Source: Fretibacterium sp. OH1220_COT-178
GTDB taxonomy: Bacteria > Synergistota > Synergistia > Synergistales > Aminobacteriaceae
Direction of reading: 5' to 3'
Length of the DNA: 64,000 nucleotides
NCBI RefSeq assembly: GCF_003860125.1
Contig: NZ_RQYL01000007.1
Coordinates: forward strand, 19,038-83,037
A program made the translations under genes and the position numbers. A model generated the notes under the pieces. It searched no databases. It saw only the letters and a list, made by a program, of their open reading frames with translations, and was not told the origin of the DNA. Position 1 is the stretch's first letter. The number at the start of each line of letters is the position of its first letter. Shown here in pieces: positions 42,762 to 51,062 of the stretch.

Positions 42762-44138
42762 ATGCCATTGGGACAGACCGTTCTTCCGCTGTATTTGAGC
42801 CTTTACGAGGACATAAAAAGCAGGATCGCATCAGGAAAGCTTGCCGCCGGAGACAGGCTGCCCTCCATAAGGGCGGCGGCCAGAGATTTGAAAATCAGCA
42901 TCAATACCGTCAGCAACGCCTATCATCAGCTGGAGGTCGAGGGCTATGTCAGGTCCGCGGAAAAGGTGGGCTACTTCGTCGAGGCGATAGACGATTTGAT
43001 AAGGCTCGGACGCCGCCAGCCCGCCGTCCTCGAGAGGGCGATGCCTCCAAAATACAAGTACGATTTTTCCTACAGCGGCGTCGACGATTCCCTGTTCCCT
43101 TATTCCGTCTGGAAGAAAATTTTCAGGCAAGTGTTTTCGTCGGAGCATGAAAACCTGTTGGCTCAGGGCGATTGCAAGGGCTTCCCTCCCCTGAGGGAAA
43201 GCATCGCCGCCTACCTCATGAACTCGAGGGGGATCGACGCGGCCCCGTCCAACATGATCGTCTCCGCAGGGACGGAACACCTTTTTTATATCCTCAAAAG
43301 ACTTTTGGACAGCAATACGCTCTATGCCTTCGAAAACCCCGGCTACGCCTTCGGAAACCCCTTTTTCACCTACGATATGGCCAATCCCATTTTTCTCAAT
43401 CTGGACAGGCAGGGCGTCGAAATCGAACGGATCCGGGATCTGAACTCCATTGCCGTCCTTGTAACCCCCGCCCATCAGTTTCCGATGGGTACAGTCATGT
43501 CCATAAACCGAAGGATCGAGCTTTTGAACTGGGCAAGCCTCAGGCCCGAGAGATACATCATCGAGGACGACTACGACGGCGAGTTCAAGTTCAGGGAAAA
43601 GCCCACCCCCGCCCTGAAAAGTATGGACACGAACGACGACGTGATCTACCTGGGCAGTTTTTCAAGGCTCATCGCTCCCTCGCTGAGGGTCAGCTACATG
43701 ATTCTGCCCGAGCGGCTCATGAAAGAGTACGAAAGGGCCTTCAAGGGGTTCGGCTGCCCGGTATCCCTCTTCATTCAGACGGCCCTTTCACGCTTCATGT
43801 CGGAGGGGTACTTCGAAAAGCACATAAACCGAATGAAGTCTTGCTACGGCAAAAAACACTCCAGGACGAAACACCGCATCGAGCGCTCCGCGCACATCAA
43901 GATGCACGGCCCGACCTCCGGCACATCCTTCGTGATCGAAATCCCGGAGGTCGATGCCGACGCTTTGCTCGAACACCTGGAGAGCGCCGGAGTAAGGCTC
44001 ACCCCCATCTCCGACTTCGCGGTGAACGGTGAGGATTTCAGGGGGCTTTATCTTCTGAGCTTCTCGAAGCTCAGCGATCTCGACCTGGAGGATGGCATCG
44101 GGATTATGGAGAAAACGATAGAGGCCCTGAAAAAATGA
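42762..44138 (+). CDS. MocR/PdxR-type GntR regulator with aminotransferase-like domain, PLP lysine replaced
   Basis: Protein of 458 aa: GntR winged helix (about 1-75, with LPSIRAAARDLKISINTVS), linker, and a fold-type-I aminotransferase-like domain (about 110-458). The conserved segment VIYLGSFSRLIAPSLR carries Arg (AGG, 43665-43667, residue 302) where MocR proteins normally have the PLP-binding lysine (S-F-S-K). Asp and Tyr positions such as IIEDDYDGEF are kept. It is divergent from pdxS, so it probably controls vitamin B6 synthesis. An ATG at 42744 would add six residues; 42762 is preferred because AGAGG lies just upstream. Confidence 0.85.
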   Translation: MPLGQTVLPLYLSLYEDIKSRIASGKLAAGDRLPSIRAAARDLKISINTVSNAYHQLEVEGYVRSAEKVGYFVEAIDDLIRLGRRQPAVLERAMPPKYKYDFSYSGVDDSLFPYSVWKKIFRQVFSSEHENLLAQGDCKGFPPLRESIAAYLMNSRGIDAAPSNMIVSAGTEHLFYILKRLLDSNTLYAFENPGYAFGNPFFTYDMANPIFLNLDRQGVEIERIRDLNSIAVLVTPAHQFPMGTVMSINRRIELLNWASLRPERYIIEDDYDGEFKFREKPTPALKSMDTNDDVIYLGSFSRLIAPSLRVSYMILPERLMKEYERAFKGFGCPVSLFIQTALSRFMSEGYFEKHINRMKSCYGKKHSRTKHRIERSAHIKMHGPTSGTSFVIEIPEVDADALLEHLESAGVRLTPISDFAVNGEDFRGLYLLSFSKLSDLDLEDGIGIMEKTIEALKK

Positions 44139-44309
44139 TCCCTCCCGACTTCAAGGGGAACAGGCACGACGGAGGCCGAGGTGGGGGACATTGGGGCCGG
44201 GCCATGGACACGTTCATGCCGCCGAGTGCTCGAGGCAACCCGCCGGAGGAGAAAGACGACCCGGCTCGACCGCCCCGGGCGGACCGAAGAAAACGATGAA
44301 CCGCCCCGC

Positions 44310-44738
44310 TTACTTTCCCGCCCTCGCCTGGGCGAAGGCCAGAACGTAGCCGTCGGGGTCCCGGACGTAGAACTCGTCCGCTCCGTACCAGGCGGTCGAG
44401 AGCTCCTTCACGATCTCCGCCCCGGCCCTGACGCGCCCGTACAGCTCGCCGACATCATCCGTCTCGCAGTAGAGCGTGGCTGACGAGCCGATCGGGCATT
44501 TGGAAAGGACCTCCACATCGGTCCTCAAACTCTCCTCGGCCTGCAGCATCACCTCGACCGCCCCGCTCCGGACCAGGGCCCACACATACCGCCTCCCCGG
44601 TACAAGCCCGGACTCCATGCCATTCTCCCCGGACACGAACGCCACCGGCTCAAACCCCAGGACATCGACGTAGAACGCCACGGATCTCCGGACATCCCTC
44701 ACCATAAGATTGGGGGTGAGCTTCTTCAATGCTTTCAT
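44310..44738 (-). CDS. VOC-superfamily (glyoxalase/bleomycin-resistance-like) protein
   Basis: Protein of 142 aa made of two beta-alpha-beta-beta-beta modules. The first reads LTPNLMVRDVRRSVAFYVDVLGFEP; the second ends with the usual DPDGYVLAFAQ. Members include glyoxalase I, antibiotic-sequestering proteins and dioxygenases; the metal ligand set is not diagnostic here. Start ATG at 44738 follows GGGAGG. It lies downstream of the AraC regulator and hydrolase on the same strand, so it may be the third gene of that unit. Confidence 0.8.
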   Translation of the reverse strand: MKALKKLTPNLMVRDVRRSVAFYVDVLGFEPVAFVSGENGMESGLVPGRRYVWALVRSGAVEVMLQAEESLRTDVEVLSKCPIGSSATLYCETDDVGELYGRVRAGAEIVKELSTAWYGADEFYVRDPDGYVLAFAQARAGK

Positions 44739-44763
44739 CGTTGTCGCCTCCCTTTCGCTCCCC

Positions 44764-45516
44764 TCAAAGAGGAATGTCCGACAGTGTAGCGGATCGGACA
44801 CCGGGCGTCTTGTACAAATGCGACATCCTCTCCCCCTTGGGATGAAGCTGCCGATACTCCCGGATCATGTGCGACTGATCTGCATAGCCGAGCTTCTGGG
44901 AAAGTCGGGCCAGCGGCTCGTCCGACCTCTCGAGTTCCTCCCGAAGGCACCGAAAGCGGAGGATTTTCAGGAAAAGTTTCGGCGGAACGCCGACGTACCG
45001 CGCAAACAGCCGCTCGAGCTGACGCACGCTGAGCCCTGCTTCAGACGACAGCCGCGTCACGGAACAGGACGGAACCGAAAGGCGGAGGAGAATGCGGTCA
45101 TCCACCGGAACCCTCCTCAAAACCTCCTCAAGGGCCGAGTCACAGAACGCGGACATCTCCTCCACGGAGCTCAAATCGTGCAGGGGGGCAAAGCGGTCGG
45201 CCAGGCGGATGGAAACGGCCCCGAGATCGGCCGTCCCGTCCCGAAAACGATCCGTCGATTCCCCCAGGAGCGGCGGCAGCACGCCGGGGAGGAAACGGAT
45301 TCCGAAAAGCGCCCCTCCCGGCGCCCTCCTCACCTCGCGGGAACGCGTCATAGTCCCACAGACGAGAGCACGCCCCTCCGAACGATCGAAGATCAGGTCC
45401 ATACATCCGTCGGGAAGGACCGAAAACGCCCGCCCCCCGCTCGTCTCCCGATGGAACCAATAAGCGTCGACGTACCGCGCAAGGTTCTTCCCCGACGTCA
45501 CCTCCCGGAAGGACAT
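44764..45516 (-). CDS. AraC-family transcriptional regulator
   Basis: Regulator of 250 aa with an N-terminal sensory domain (about 1-140, containing LPDGCMDLIFDRS) and a C-terminal double helix-turn-helix AraC domain (about 150-235: GLSVRQLERLFARYVGVPPK, then KLGYADQSHMIREY). The start ATG at 45516 comes 4 bp after the hydrolase stop, without a Shine-Dalgarno, so translation probably depends on ribosomes finishing the hydrolase. It may regulate the hydrolase and VOC genes. Confidence 0.83.
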   Translation of the reverse strand: MSFREVTSGKNLARYVDAYWFHRETSGGRAFSVLPDGCMDLIFDRSEGRALVCGTMTRSREVRRAPGGALFGIRFLPGVLPPLLGESTDRFRDGTADLGAVSIRLADRFAPLHDLSSVEEMSAFCDSALEEVLRRVPVDDRILLRLSVPSCSVTRLSSEAGLSVRQLERLFARYVGVPPKLFLKILRFRCLREELERSDEPLARLSQKLGYADQSHMIREYRQLHPKGERMSHLYKTPGVRSATLSDIPL

Positions 45517-45520
45517 GCCG

Positions 45521-46330
45521 TCAAGCGTCCAAAAAATCCGCCAGCACCGCGTTGAACCTGTCCGGCTCCTCCCAGAAGAGCATGTGTCCCGAATTCTCGA
45601 AGAATACCGTCTTCGCTCCGGGGATGGCCTCGCCCACATAGGCGCTCCCCTGCCAAGGAAAGACCTTGCTGTTCCGGGCGACGAGCACGAGCGAGGGAAC
45701 CGTTACCCGCGGCAGGAAGTCCCTCCAGTCGATATGCGTGTGGTCGCGCATGATCTCGACGCGCACCTTGGGAGGGCACTTGGAGATCTCGTCCGCGATC
45801 TCGGCGACCTCCTCCACGGTCGGCTCCCGATGCAGGCAGCCATGGGCCAGTCCCTCGGCGGAGGCGCGCGGCGCGAACTCCACGGCGCAGCAGGTGCGCA
45901 CGAACGTCTCCGCGTCGTAGCAGCTCGTCTGGCCCCAGGCCCAGTCCGGACCGATGTACTGCGCCGGCGCCTGGTCGATGCAGACGAGCTTCTGGACGCG
46001 GCGCGGCCCGAACAGCTCGAGGTAGCTCCACGCGACGGCCGCCCCCATGGACCATCCGGCGAGCGTCACCTCGTCCAGGTCCAGTGCCTCGATCAGATTG
46101 AGGACGTCCATCGCGTAGCGGGCGATGCGGTGCCCGTAGAGCACCTTCTCGGACTCCCCGTGGCCGCGAAAGTCCATGAGGACGACCTTACGGTCCTTCG
46201 ACAGGGACTCCACGTTCTTGTGGAAAAAACGCGTCGTGCAGGTCCAGCCGGGCAGGAACAGCAGGGGCTTCCCCCGACCGTGCACCTCGTAGTGAATGGA
46301 GACGTTATCGTTGGTGATTACGAACGGCAT
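45521..46330 (-). CDS. Alpha/beta hydrolase
   Basis: Hydrolase of 269 aa: oxyanion-hole region LLFLPGWTCTTRF (24-36), nucleophile Ser94 in GWSMG, and catalytic His near 249 in NSGHMLFWEEP. The acid is probably in the VLVARNSKVFPW stretch, where the usual Asp after R/N is not evident. No signal peptide. AGGAGG precedes the ATG. It is first in a unit with the coupled AraC regulator. Ester, lactone or haloperoxidase-type substrates are all possible. Confidence 0.83.
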   Translation of the reverse strand: MPFVITNDNVSIHYEVHGRGKPLLFLPGWTCTTRFFHKNVESLSKDRKVVLMDFRGHGESEKVLYGHRIARYAMDVLNLIEALDLDEVTLAGWSMGAAVAWSYLELFGPRRVQKLVCIDQAPAQYIGPDWAWGQTSCYDAETFVRTCCAVEFAPRASAEGLAHGCLHREPTVEEVAEIADEISKCPPKVRVEIMRDHTHIDWRDFLPRVTVPSLVLVARNSKVFPWQGSAYVGEAIPGAKTVFFENSGHMLFWEEPDRFNAVLADFLDA

Positions 46331-46435
46331 GACCGACCTCCTGTGGGATCCGAGTGATTTTCCCCGCCCCTGCCTTCCTTCCGCGGGCCGGGGAATCGCG
46401 AAGCCTGGAACAAAGACAATTTGGGACCCGGTAAG

Positions 46436-46464
46436 TACATAACACCGAAGGCCGAAAAAAGCAA
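46436..46464 (-). promoter_or_regulatory. Putative promoter of the hydrolase-AraC unit
   Basis: Minus-strand TTGCTT (46459-46464), 17-bp spacer, TATGTA (46436-46441), about 105 bp before the hydrolase start. Confidence 0.45.
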
Positions 46465-46531
46465 CTTGCGGGCCGTCCCCCTGCCGAATCGGGGCCGGCA
46501 GGGGCGAAGGGGACGAAATCGCTCGTCCGTC

Positions 46532-46561
46532 TTGACAAGTACGGCCGCAACGCGCTAAATA
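46532..46561 (+). promoter_or_regulatory. Putative promoter of the MFS transporter gene
   Basis: Perfect TTGACA (46532-46537) and TAAATA (46556-46561) with an 18-bp spacer, 132 bp before the MFS start. Confidence 0.55.
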
Positions 46562-46693
46562 GGAGGGCGGAAAAAGCGACCGCGGCGGGACCCCGAAAAG
46601 CGGGCCCTTTCGCGGTCGGTCTCATGCGGGCAGACCGATGCCGCCGGGGCATCGCCGTCCGGCTCGACGAACGGAAAGGAAGTCTCTCGAAAA

Positions 46694-47893
46694 ATGACCC
46701 AAGCACAACAGCGCTACCGCGGCATTCTTGCAGCCGCTCTTTTTGTTTATATCGCCGTCTCGTGGGGGATCGTGTTCAACGTCGCCAGCCTGCTGGTCGC
46801 CCCCGTCGAACAGGCCCTGGACCTGTCGAGAAAGAGCATGCTGTGGGGCATGACCCTTCGCAGCATCTTTTCCGTGCTGGGCGGCTTTCTGGCGGGTCGG
46901 GTCTTCGACCGGTTCGGGGTGGTCACCGTAATGCGCGCGATCGCGGTTCTGCTGCCGCTGACCTATTCGATTCAGGCCTTCATGACCGGGGTCCTTGCAT
47001 ACTACGTCTCTTTGGCCCTGCAGGCGATGCTGGTGACGATCGGGGGCTTCATCCCCCTCTCGATGCTCGTCAATCAGTGGTTTCAAACCAACCGAGGAAC
47101 CTACAACGGCATCGTCGTCTCCGGCTCTGGGATCGGGGGCATCCTCTTCAACCTTCTGGGGGGACACATGATCGAAAACTACGGCTGGAGAAACGCCGTG
47201 ATGGCCCTCTCCGCCATCATGGCGCTCTGCATGATCCTCACCTCGTTCCTGATCATCCGGGAGAACCGCTCGGACATCCGCAACACGGCCGCGTCACTGG
47301 AGGACCTGCCGGGCATCTCCGCGGACGAGGCCCTGAGGGGAGGGCTGTTCTGGGCGGTGGCGGTCATCTGCTGCCTGATGGGCATCGGAATCAGCGCAAC
47401 CGTCATCAGCATCGGCTCGCACCTGGCGGACAAGGGATACAGCGTGGCCTTCGCGTCGGCGTTCATCGGAGCCATGATGCTCGCGATGTCCCTCGGCAAG
47501 ATCGTCCTGGGCGTTCTCTTCGACAGGCTGGGAATCAAAAGGGCGTCCCTGTTCTGCGCCGCCTCCCTGCTCGCGGGCATCCTGGGGATGGCGATCCTGC
47601 GCTACAGGATCGTCTTCGCCGTCATCGCCGTAGGGGCGGGGATCGGCTGTTCCTTCGTCTCCATCTCCATCCCCGCATACGTCAACGCCCTTTTCGGGAG
47701 GCGGGACTTTTCGCGCATCTCCGGATTCTTTCAGGGGGCAAACGGCATCGGCGCCGTGCTCTCCCCCCTCCTCATGGGGTTCCTGTACGAGACCCGCAAC
47801 TCCTACGACAGCGCGTATCTCCTGATCGCAGGCCTGGTTCTGGCCTCGATGATCGTCATGGGAGTCTGCATACCGGGGGAGAAAAAGGCGTGA
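46694..47893 (+). CDS. Major facilitator superfamily transporter
   Basis: Transporter of 399 aa with 12 predicted helices. The loop-2/3 MFS motif appears as GRVFDRFGVVTVM near 74-86, and its counterpart in the second half as GVLFDRLGIKRAS. The sequence resembles the monocarboxylate/oxalate:formate antiporter branch. AAAGGAAG lies 11 bp before the ATG. It is divergent from a hydrolase-regulator unit and converges on an AraC regulator gene 12 bp away. Substrate unknown. Confidence 0.83.
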   Translation: MTQAQQRYRGILAAALFVYIAVSWGIVFNVASLLVAPVEQALDLSRKSMLWGMTLRSIFSVLGGFLAGRVFDRFGVVTVMRAIAVLLPLTYSIQAFMTGVLAYYVSLALQAMLVTIGGFIPLSMLVNQWFQTNRGTYNGIVVSGSGIGGILFNLLGGHMIENYGWRNAVMALSAIMALCMILTSFLIIRENRSDIRNTAASLEDLPGISADEALRGGLFWAVAVICCLMGIGISATVISIGSHLADKGYSVAFASAFIGAMMLAMSLGKIVLGVLFDRLGIKRASLFCAASLLAGILGMAILRYRIVFAVIAVGAGIGCSFVSISIPAYVNALFGRRDFSRISGFFQGANGIGAVLSPLLMGFLYETRNSYDSAYLLIAGLVLASMIVMGVCIPGEKKA

Positions 47894-47905
47894 GAGGAAT
47901 AAAGG

Positions 47906-48883
47906 TTAAGCCCTGAGGCCGCTGGGGCTGTACCCGAACCGCTTCCGGAACGCGCGCGAGAAGCTGCTGGCGTCCCCGTACCCCACGCAAAACGCCGTCT
48001 CGGCCACCCCCCGGCCGAGCTCCAGAAGCTCCTTCGCCGCGCTCATGCGCCGCTCCCGGATGTAGGAATGGACGGGGAGGCCGTAGACGCGCTTGAAGGC
48101 CCGCTTCAGCGAGCACTCGTTGATGTGCCCGTGACGGGCCAGGTCCTGAATGGAGACGGGGTGGAAGACGTCCGCGTCGATAAGAGACTTCACCCGTTCC
48201 AGGGCCTGCCGTTCCGTCCTCGAGAGGGGATCTCGCACCCGCGCCGAAGAACCGGAACGGGCCTGCTCCAAAATCAACGAGAACAGCTCCAGGGCCTTCG
48301 CCTCCATGTAGAGAAGCCGCAGGTCCCCGCACAGAGGACAATGCCGAAGCTCCTCCAGGACCCGCCGCACGGAGTCGGTCTGGGCGAAGGAACGGCCGAC
48401 GTAGCCGCGTTTCGCTTCGAGCCCGAGCCCCGGCGCATCCCCAAGGAACCGCTCCAGTCGCTCCGCACGGACGGCAAGGCTCACGCCCGCGCTCCGGCAG
48501 CCGGGAGGGAGCCTCATGGACTCCACGGCCTCGTTGACCCGCAGGACGACAAAACTGTCGGGGCCGATCGACCATTCCGCGCCGCTGAGTTCCTCCGACC
48601 AGCAGAATTCATCGGCAAGGGAGAAATAAAGCGAGTAGGCGTCCCCGATCGTGTGCATGGCCAGACGCACCTCCCGGTCGGACCTCGTGCTCTCCCAGCC
48701 GATCTCAATGGAGTTGTCGAGGAAAGCACGCCGGTACTCCCCCTCGACCCCCTCTCCCGAGAGACGGAAGCACCGCTCCTCCGGGGAGGAGGGCAACGAG
48801 AAGAACCTGGCGAAACGATCCGACAGCTCCTTCAAGTGCGTCCCCCTGAACAGCATCCTTCGGCTCAGCCATTGACGCTCCAT
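47906..48883 (-). CDS. AraC-family transcriptional regulator
   Basis: Regulator of 325 aa with a long N-terminal effector domain (about 1-215) and a C-terminal AraC DNA-binding domain (about 225-325: ISIQDLARHGHINECSLKRA, FKRVYGLPVHSYIRERRM, GYGDASSFSRAFRKRFGYSP). The PchR/YbtA-like layout with large sensory domain fits a siderophore or small-molecule sensor, but this is inference. Start ATG at 48883 is preferred to the upstream GTG. A minus-strand extended -10, TGGTATACT (48955-48963), overlaps the 3' end of miaB and is its probable promoter. Confidence 0.83.
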   Translation of the reverse strand: MERQWLSRRMLFRGTHLKELSDRFARFFSLPSSPEERCFRLSGEGVEGEYRRAFLDNSIEIGWESTRSDREVRLAMHTIGDAYSLYFSLADEFCWSEELSGAEWSIGPDSFVVLRVNEAVESMRLPPGCRSAGVSLAVRAERLERFLGDAPGLGLEAKRGYVGRSFAQTDSVRRVLEELRHCPLCGDLRLLYMEAKALELFSLILEQARSGSSARVRDPLSRTERQALERVKSLIDADVFHPVSIQDLARHGHINECSLKRAFKRVYGLPVHSYIRERRMSAAKELLELGRGVAETAFCVGYGDASSFSRAFRKRFGYSPSGLRA

Positions 48884-48965
48884 CACGACCTCACTCCTCA
48901 CGAGGGGGCCTCAACCCCGCAAAGCCCCCCAAAGCCCAATGAGCCTGGTCGTTTAGTATACCACA

Positions 48966-50297
48966 TCAAACTTCCGAACCGCAGACCTCACCGTGAAGAC
49001 ACCAGGATTCCGCCTCGACAATGTTGACATCGACAAACTTACCCAACAGCTCGGTCCCTCCGGGAAAGAGCACCACCTTGTCCGTCGGGGTGCGGCCCTG
49101 CAGCAGGCCCTCGCCCTTCGGCGCGGCCGAGTCCGCCAACACACGGCAGGTCCGCCCCACCAGGGCCCTGTTGATGGACAGCGTTATGGCGTCCTGCACC
49201 GCGTTGATGCGGGTCAGCCGGGAGAGGCGCTCCTTCTGGGGCAGCGCCCCCGGCATGGTCGCCGCAGGCGTGCCCGTCCGCTCGGAGTAGGCCGCCGTAT
49301 GGACGAGGTCGAACCGGATCTCCTCCAGGGCCGAGACGGACGCCTCGAAGTCCTCCTCCGTCTCACCGGGGAAGCCGACGATCAGGTCGCTGGTCAGCCC
49401 CAGCTCGGGGAGTGCCGCCCGCACCATCCTCACCTTGTCCATGTACTCCGCGCGCGTGTATCTGCGGTTCATGAGCTTCAGAATGCGGTCGCTTCCGGCC
49501 TGGATCGGCAGGTTCAGGGAGGGACAGACCGCCGGCTCCGTCGCCATGACCTCCACGATGTCCTCGGAGAAGTCCTGAGGCAGGGAGGTGACGAAGCGGA
49601 CCAGGTCGATCCCGTCGACCCTCGCCACGTCGCGCAGCAGGCCGGAGAAGGTCGTTCCGTCCCTGAAGTCCTTGCCGTAGCTGTTGACGTTCTGGCCCAG
49701 CAGGGTGACCTCCCTCACGCCGCTCGTCACCAGCAGCCGGACCTCGCGCAGAATGTCCTCCGCGGGGCGCGACAGGAAGCGCCCGCGCACATAGGGCACG
49801 ATGCAGTAGGTGCAGAAGTTGTCGCAGCCGTGCGCGATGGTCACGTAGGCGCGCCAGGGGTTCTCGCGCCGGGCGGTGAACTCGTCCAGGTCGAAGAACT
49901 CCCGCGGGTCGTCGTCCAGCAGGTCCACGCGCGCACCGTCCCGCATCACGCGCTCCAGCCCGTCGGGCAGCAGGCCGATGTGCCGCGGCCCGGAGACCAG
50001 GCGCACCCAGGGAAAGCGCGACAGGGCCCGCCTGCCCAGGCTCTGGGCGATGCAGCCGGTCAGGGCGACGACGGGCCGGCGCCCCTTTCCCCAGGGGTCC
50101 GCGTACCGGCCCAGCTCGCTCCAGACCTTCTGTTCGGCCTTGCCCCGCACGCTGCACCCCGTGACGACCACCAGATCGGCATCGGCCTCGTCCACATCCT
50201 CCCAGCCGCGGCGCACCAGGGCCGTGCGCACCCGGTCGCTGTCGTAGACGTTCATCTGACAGCCATAAACCTTCATGTGAAAACGATACACGGTCAT
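48966..50297 (-). CDS. miaB: tRNA-2-methylthio-N6-dimethylallyladenosine synthase
   Basis: Radical-SAM methylthiotransferase of 443 aa. The N-terminal UPF0004 domain has Cys13, Cys48 and Cys82 for the auxiliary [4Fe-4S] cluster. The radical-SAM motif CDNFCTYC gives Cys158, Cys162, Cys165. A central LNLPIQAGSDRILKLMNRRY segment and a C-terminal TRAM domain follow. It adds a methylthio group at position 2 of i6A37 in tRNAs reading UNN codons. Start ATG at 50297 has GGAG nine bp upstream. It follows a seven-tRNA cluster on the same strand and may be expressed by read-through from it. Confidence 0.93.
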   Translation of the reverse strand: MTVYRFHMKVYGCQMNVYDSDRVRTALVRRGWEDVDEADADLVVVTGCSVRGKAEQKVWSELGRYADPWGKGRRPVVALTGCIAQSLGRRALSRFPWVRLVSGPRHIGLLPDGLERVMRDGARVDLLDDDPREFFDLDEFTARRENPWRAYVTIAHGCDNFCTYCIVPYVRGRFLSRPAEDILREVRLLVTSGVREVTLLGQNVNSYGKDFRDGTTFSGLLRDVARVDGIDLVRFVTSLPQDFSEDIVEVMATEPAVCPSLNLPIQAGSDRILKLMNRRYTRAEYMDKVRMVRAALPELGLTSDLIVGFPGETEEDFEASVSALEEIRFDLVHTAAYSERTGTPAATMPGALPQKERLSRLTRINAVQDAITLSINRALVGRTCRVLADSAAPKGEGLLQGRTPTDKVVLFPGGTELLGKFVDVNIVEAESWCLHGEVCGSEV

Positions 50298-50365
50298 CCT
50301 CCAAATCTCCTGGGTTCGGTCCCATACGAAAAACGACGCCCCCGAGGGAGCGTCGTCTGATCTTC

Positions 50366-50441
<76 letters not shown>

Positions 50442-50450
50442 ATTTTGCTT

Positions 50451-50527
50451 TGGCGCGCCCGGCAGGATTCGAACCCGCGACCTACGGATCCGAAGTCCGT
50501 CGCTCTATCCAACTGAGCTACGAGCGC
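50451..50527 (-). tRNA. tRNA-Arg (TCG)
   Basis: Full cloverleaf of 77 nt with encoded CCA, discriminator G, anticodon loop CTTCGGA with anticodon TCG. Confidence 0.95.
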
Positions 50528-50538
50528 GTATTTTCCTA

Positions 50539-50616
50539 TGGGGTGAGCGAGGGGACTTGAACCCCCAACCCCCGGAACCACAATCCGGTGCTCTAACCAA
50601 TTGAACTACGCTCACC
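50539..50616 (-). tRNA. tRNA-His (GTG)
   Basis: Full cloverleaf with anticodon loop TTGTGGT (anticodon GTG) and encoded CCA. The extra 5' G at -1 pairs with C73, the identity element of histidine tRNAs. Confidence 0.95.
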
Positions 50617-50630
50617 ATTTTTAAGTTGTA

Positions 50631-50707
50631 TGGCGCGCCCGGCAGGATTCGAACCCGCGACCTACGGCTTAGAAGGCCGTTGCTCTATCCAGCTGAGCTA
50701 CAAGCGC
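50631..50707 (-). tRNA. tRNA-Arg (TCT)
   Basis: Full cloverleaf of 77 nt with encoded CCA and anticodon loop CTTCTAA (anticodon TCT). Most of its body is identical to the neighbouring Arg (TCG) gene, so the two probably arose by duplication. Confidence 0.95.
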
Positions 50708-50720
50708 GTCTCGTTCGTAA

Positions 50721-50797
50721 TGGAGCGGGAAACGGGATTCGAACCCGCGACCTACGGCTTGGAAGGCCATCGCTCTAGCCAACTGAGCTATTCCCGC
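50721..50797 (-). tRNA. tRNA-Gly (TCC)
   Basis: Full cloverleaf of 77 nt with encoded CCA and anticodon loop CTTCCAA (anticodon TCC). The anticodon stem contains a T-G pair. Confidence 0.93.
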
Positions 50798-50820
50798 GTC
50801 GACACACTGTTGGTCCGCGC

Positions 50821-50898
50821 TGGTCGGGGCGAAAGGATTTGAACCTTCGACCCCCTGCTCCCAAAGCAGGTGCGCTGACCAGACTGCGCCACGCCCCG
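50821..50898 (-). tRNA. tRNA-Pro (TGG)
   Basis: Full cloverleaf of 78 nt with encoded CCA and anticodon loop TTTGGGA (anticodon TGG). Confidence 0.95.
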
Positions 50899-50906
50899 AA
50901 AAATAA

Positions 50907-50982
50907 TGGTGGAGCTGAGGAGATTCGAACTCCCGACCTCTTCCGTGCGAGGGAAGCGCGCTCCCAGCTGCGCTACAGCCCC
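50907..50982 (-). tRNA. tRNA-Ala (CGC)
   Basis: Full cloverleaf of 76 nt with encoded CCA and anticodon loop CTCGCAC (anticodon CGC). The acceptor stem has the G3-T70 pair that specifies alanine. It is the first tRNA of the cluster, about 20 bp after the promoter. Confidence 0.95.
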
Positions 50983-51001
50983 GTTGCAAACAACAGAGAG
51001 T

Positions 51002-51030
51002 ATTTTATACGCCCCTCCCGATCTTGTCAA
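51002..51030 (-). promoter_or_regulatory. Promoter of the tRNA cluster
   Basis: Minus-strand perfect TTGACA (51025-51030) and TAAAAT (51002-51007) with a 17-bp spacer, just upstream of tRNA-Ala. The -35 sits inside a perfect inverted repeat, GATCTTG (51020-51026) and CAAGATC (51032-51038). Confidence 0.8.
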
Positions 51031-51062
51031 CCAAGATCTTGAGCGAGCCGTCGCAAATGCGT

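Larger units (their letters stand above)
46331..46693. other. Divergent intergenic region between the hydrolase and MFS genes
   Basis: Carries a promoter on each strand and between them a 9-bp stem, CCCCTGCCG / CGGCAGGGG (46478-46504), with GTCCCC and GGGGAC further out. That hairpin lies between the two promoters' -35 elements and could be an operator rather than an RNA structure. No gene is seen. Confidence 0.45.
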
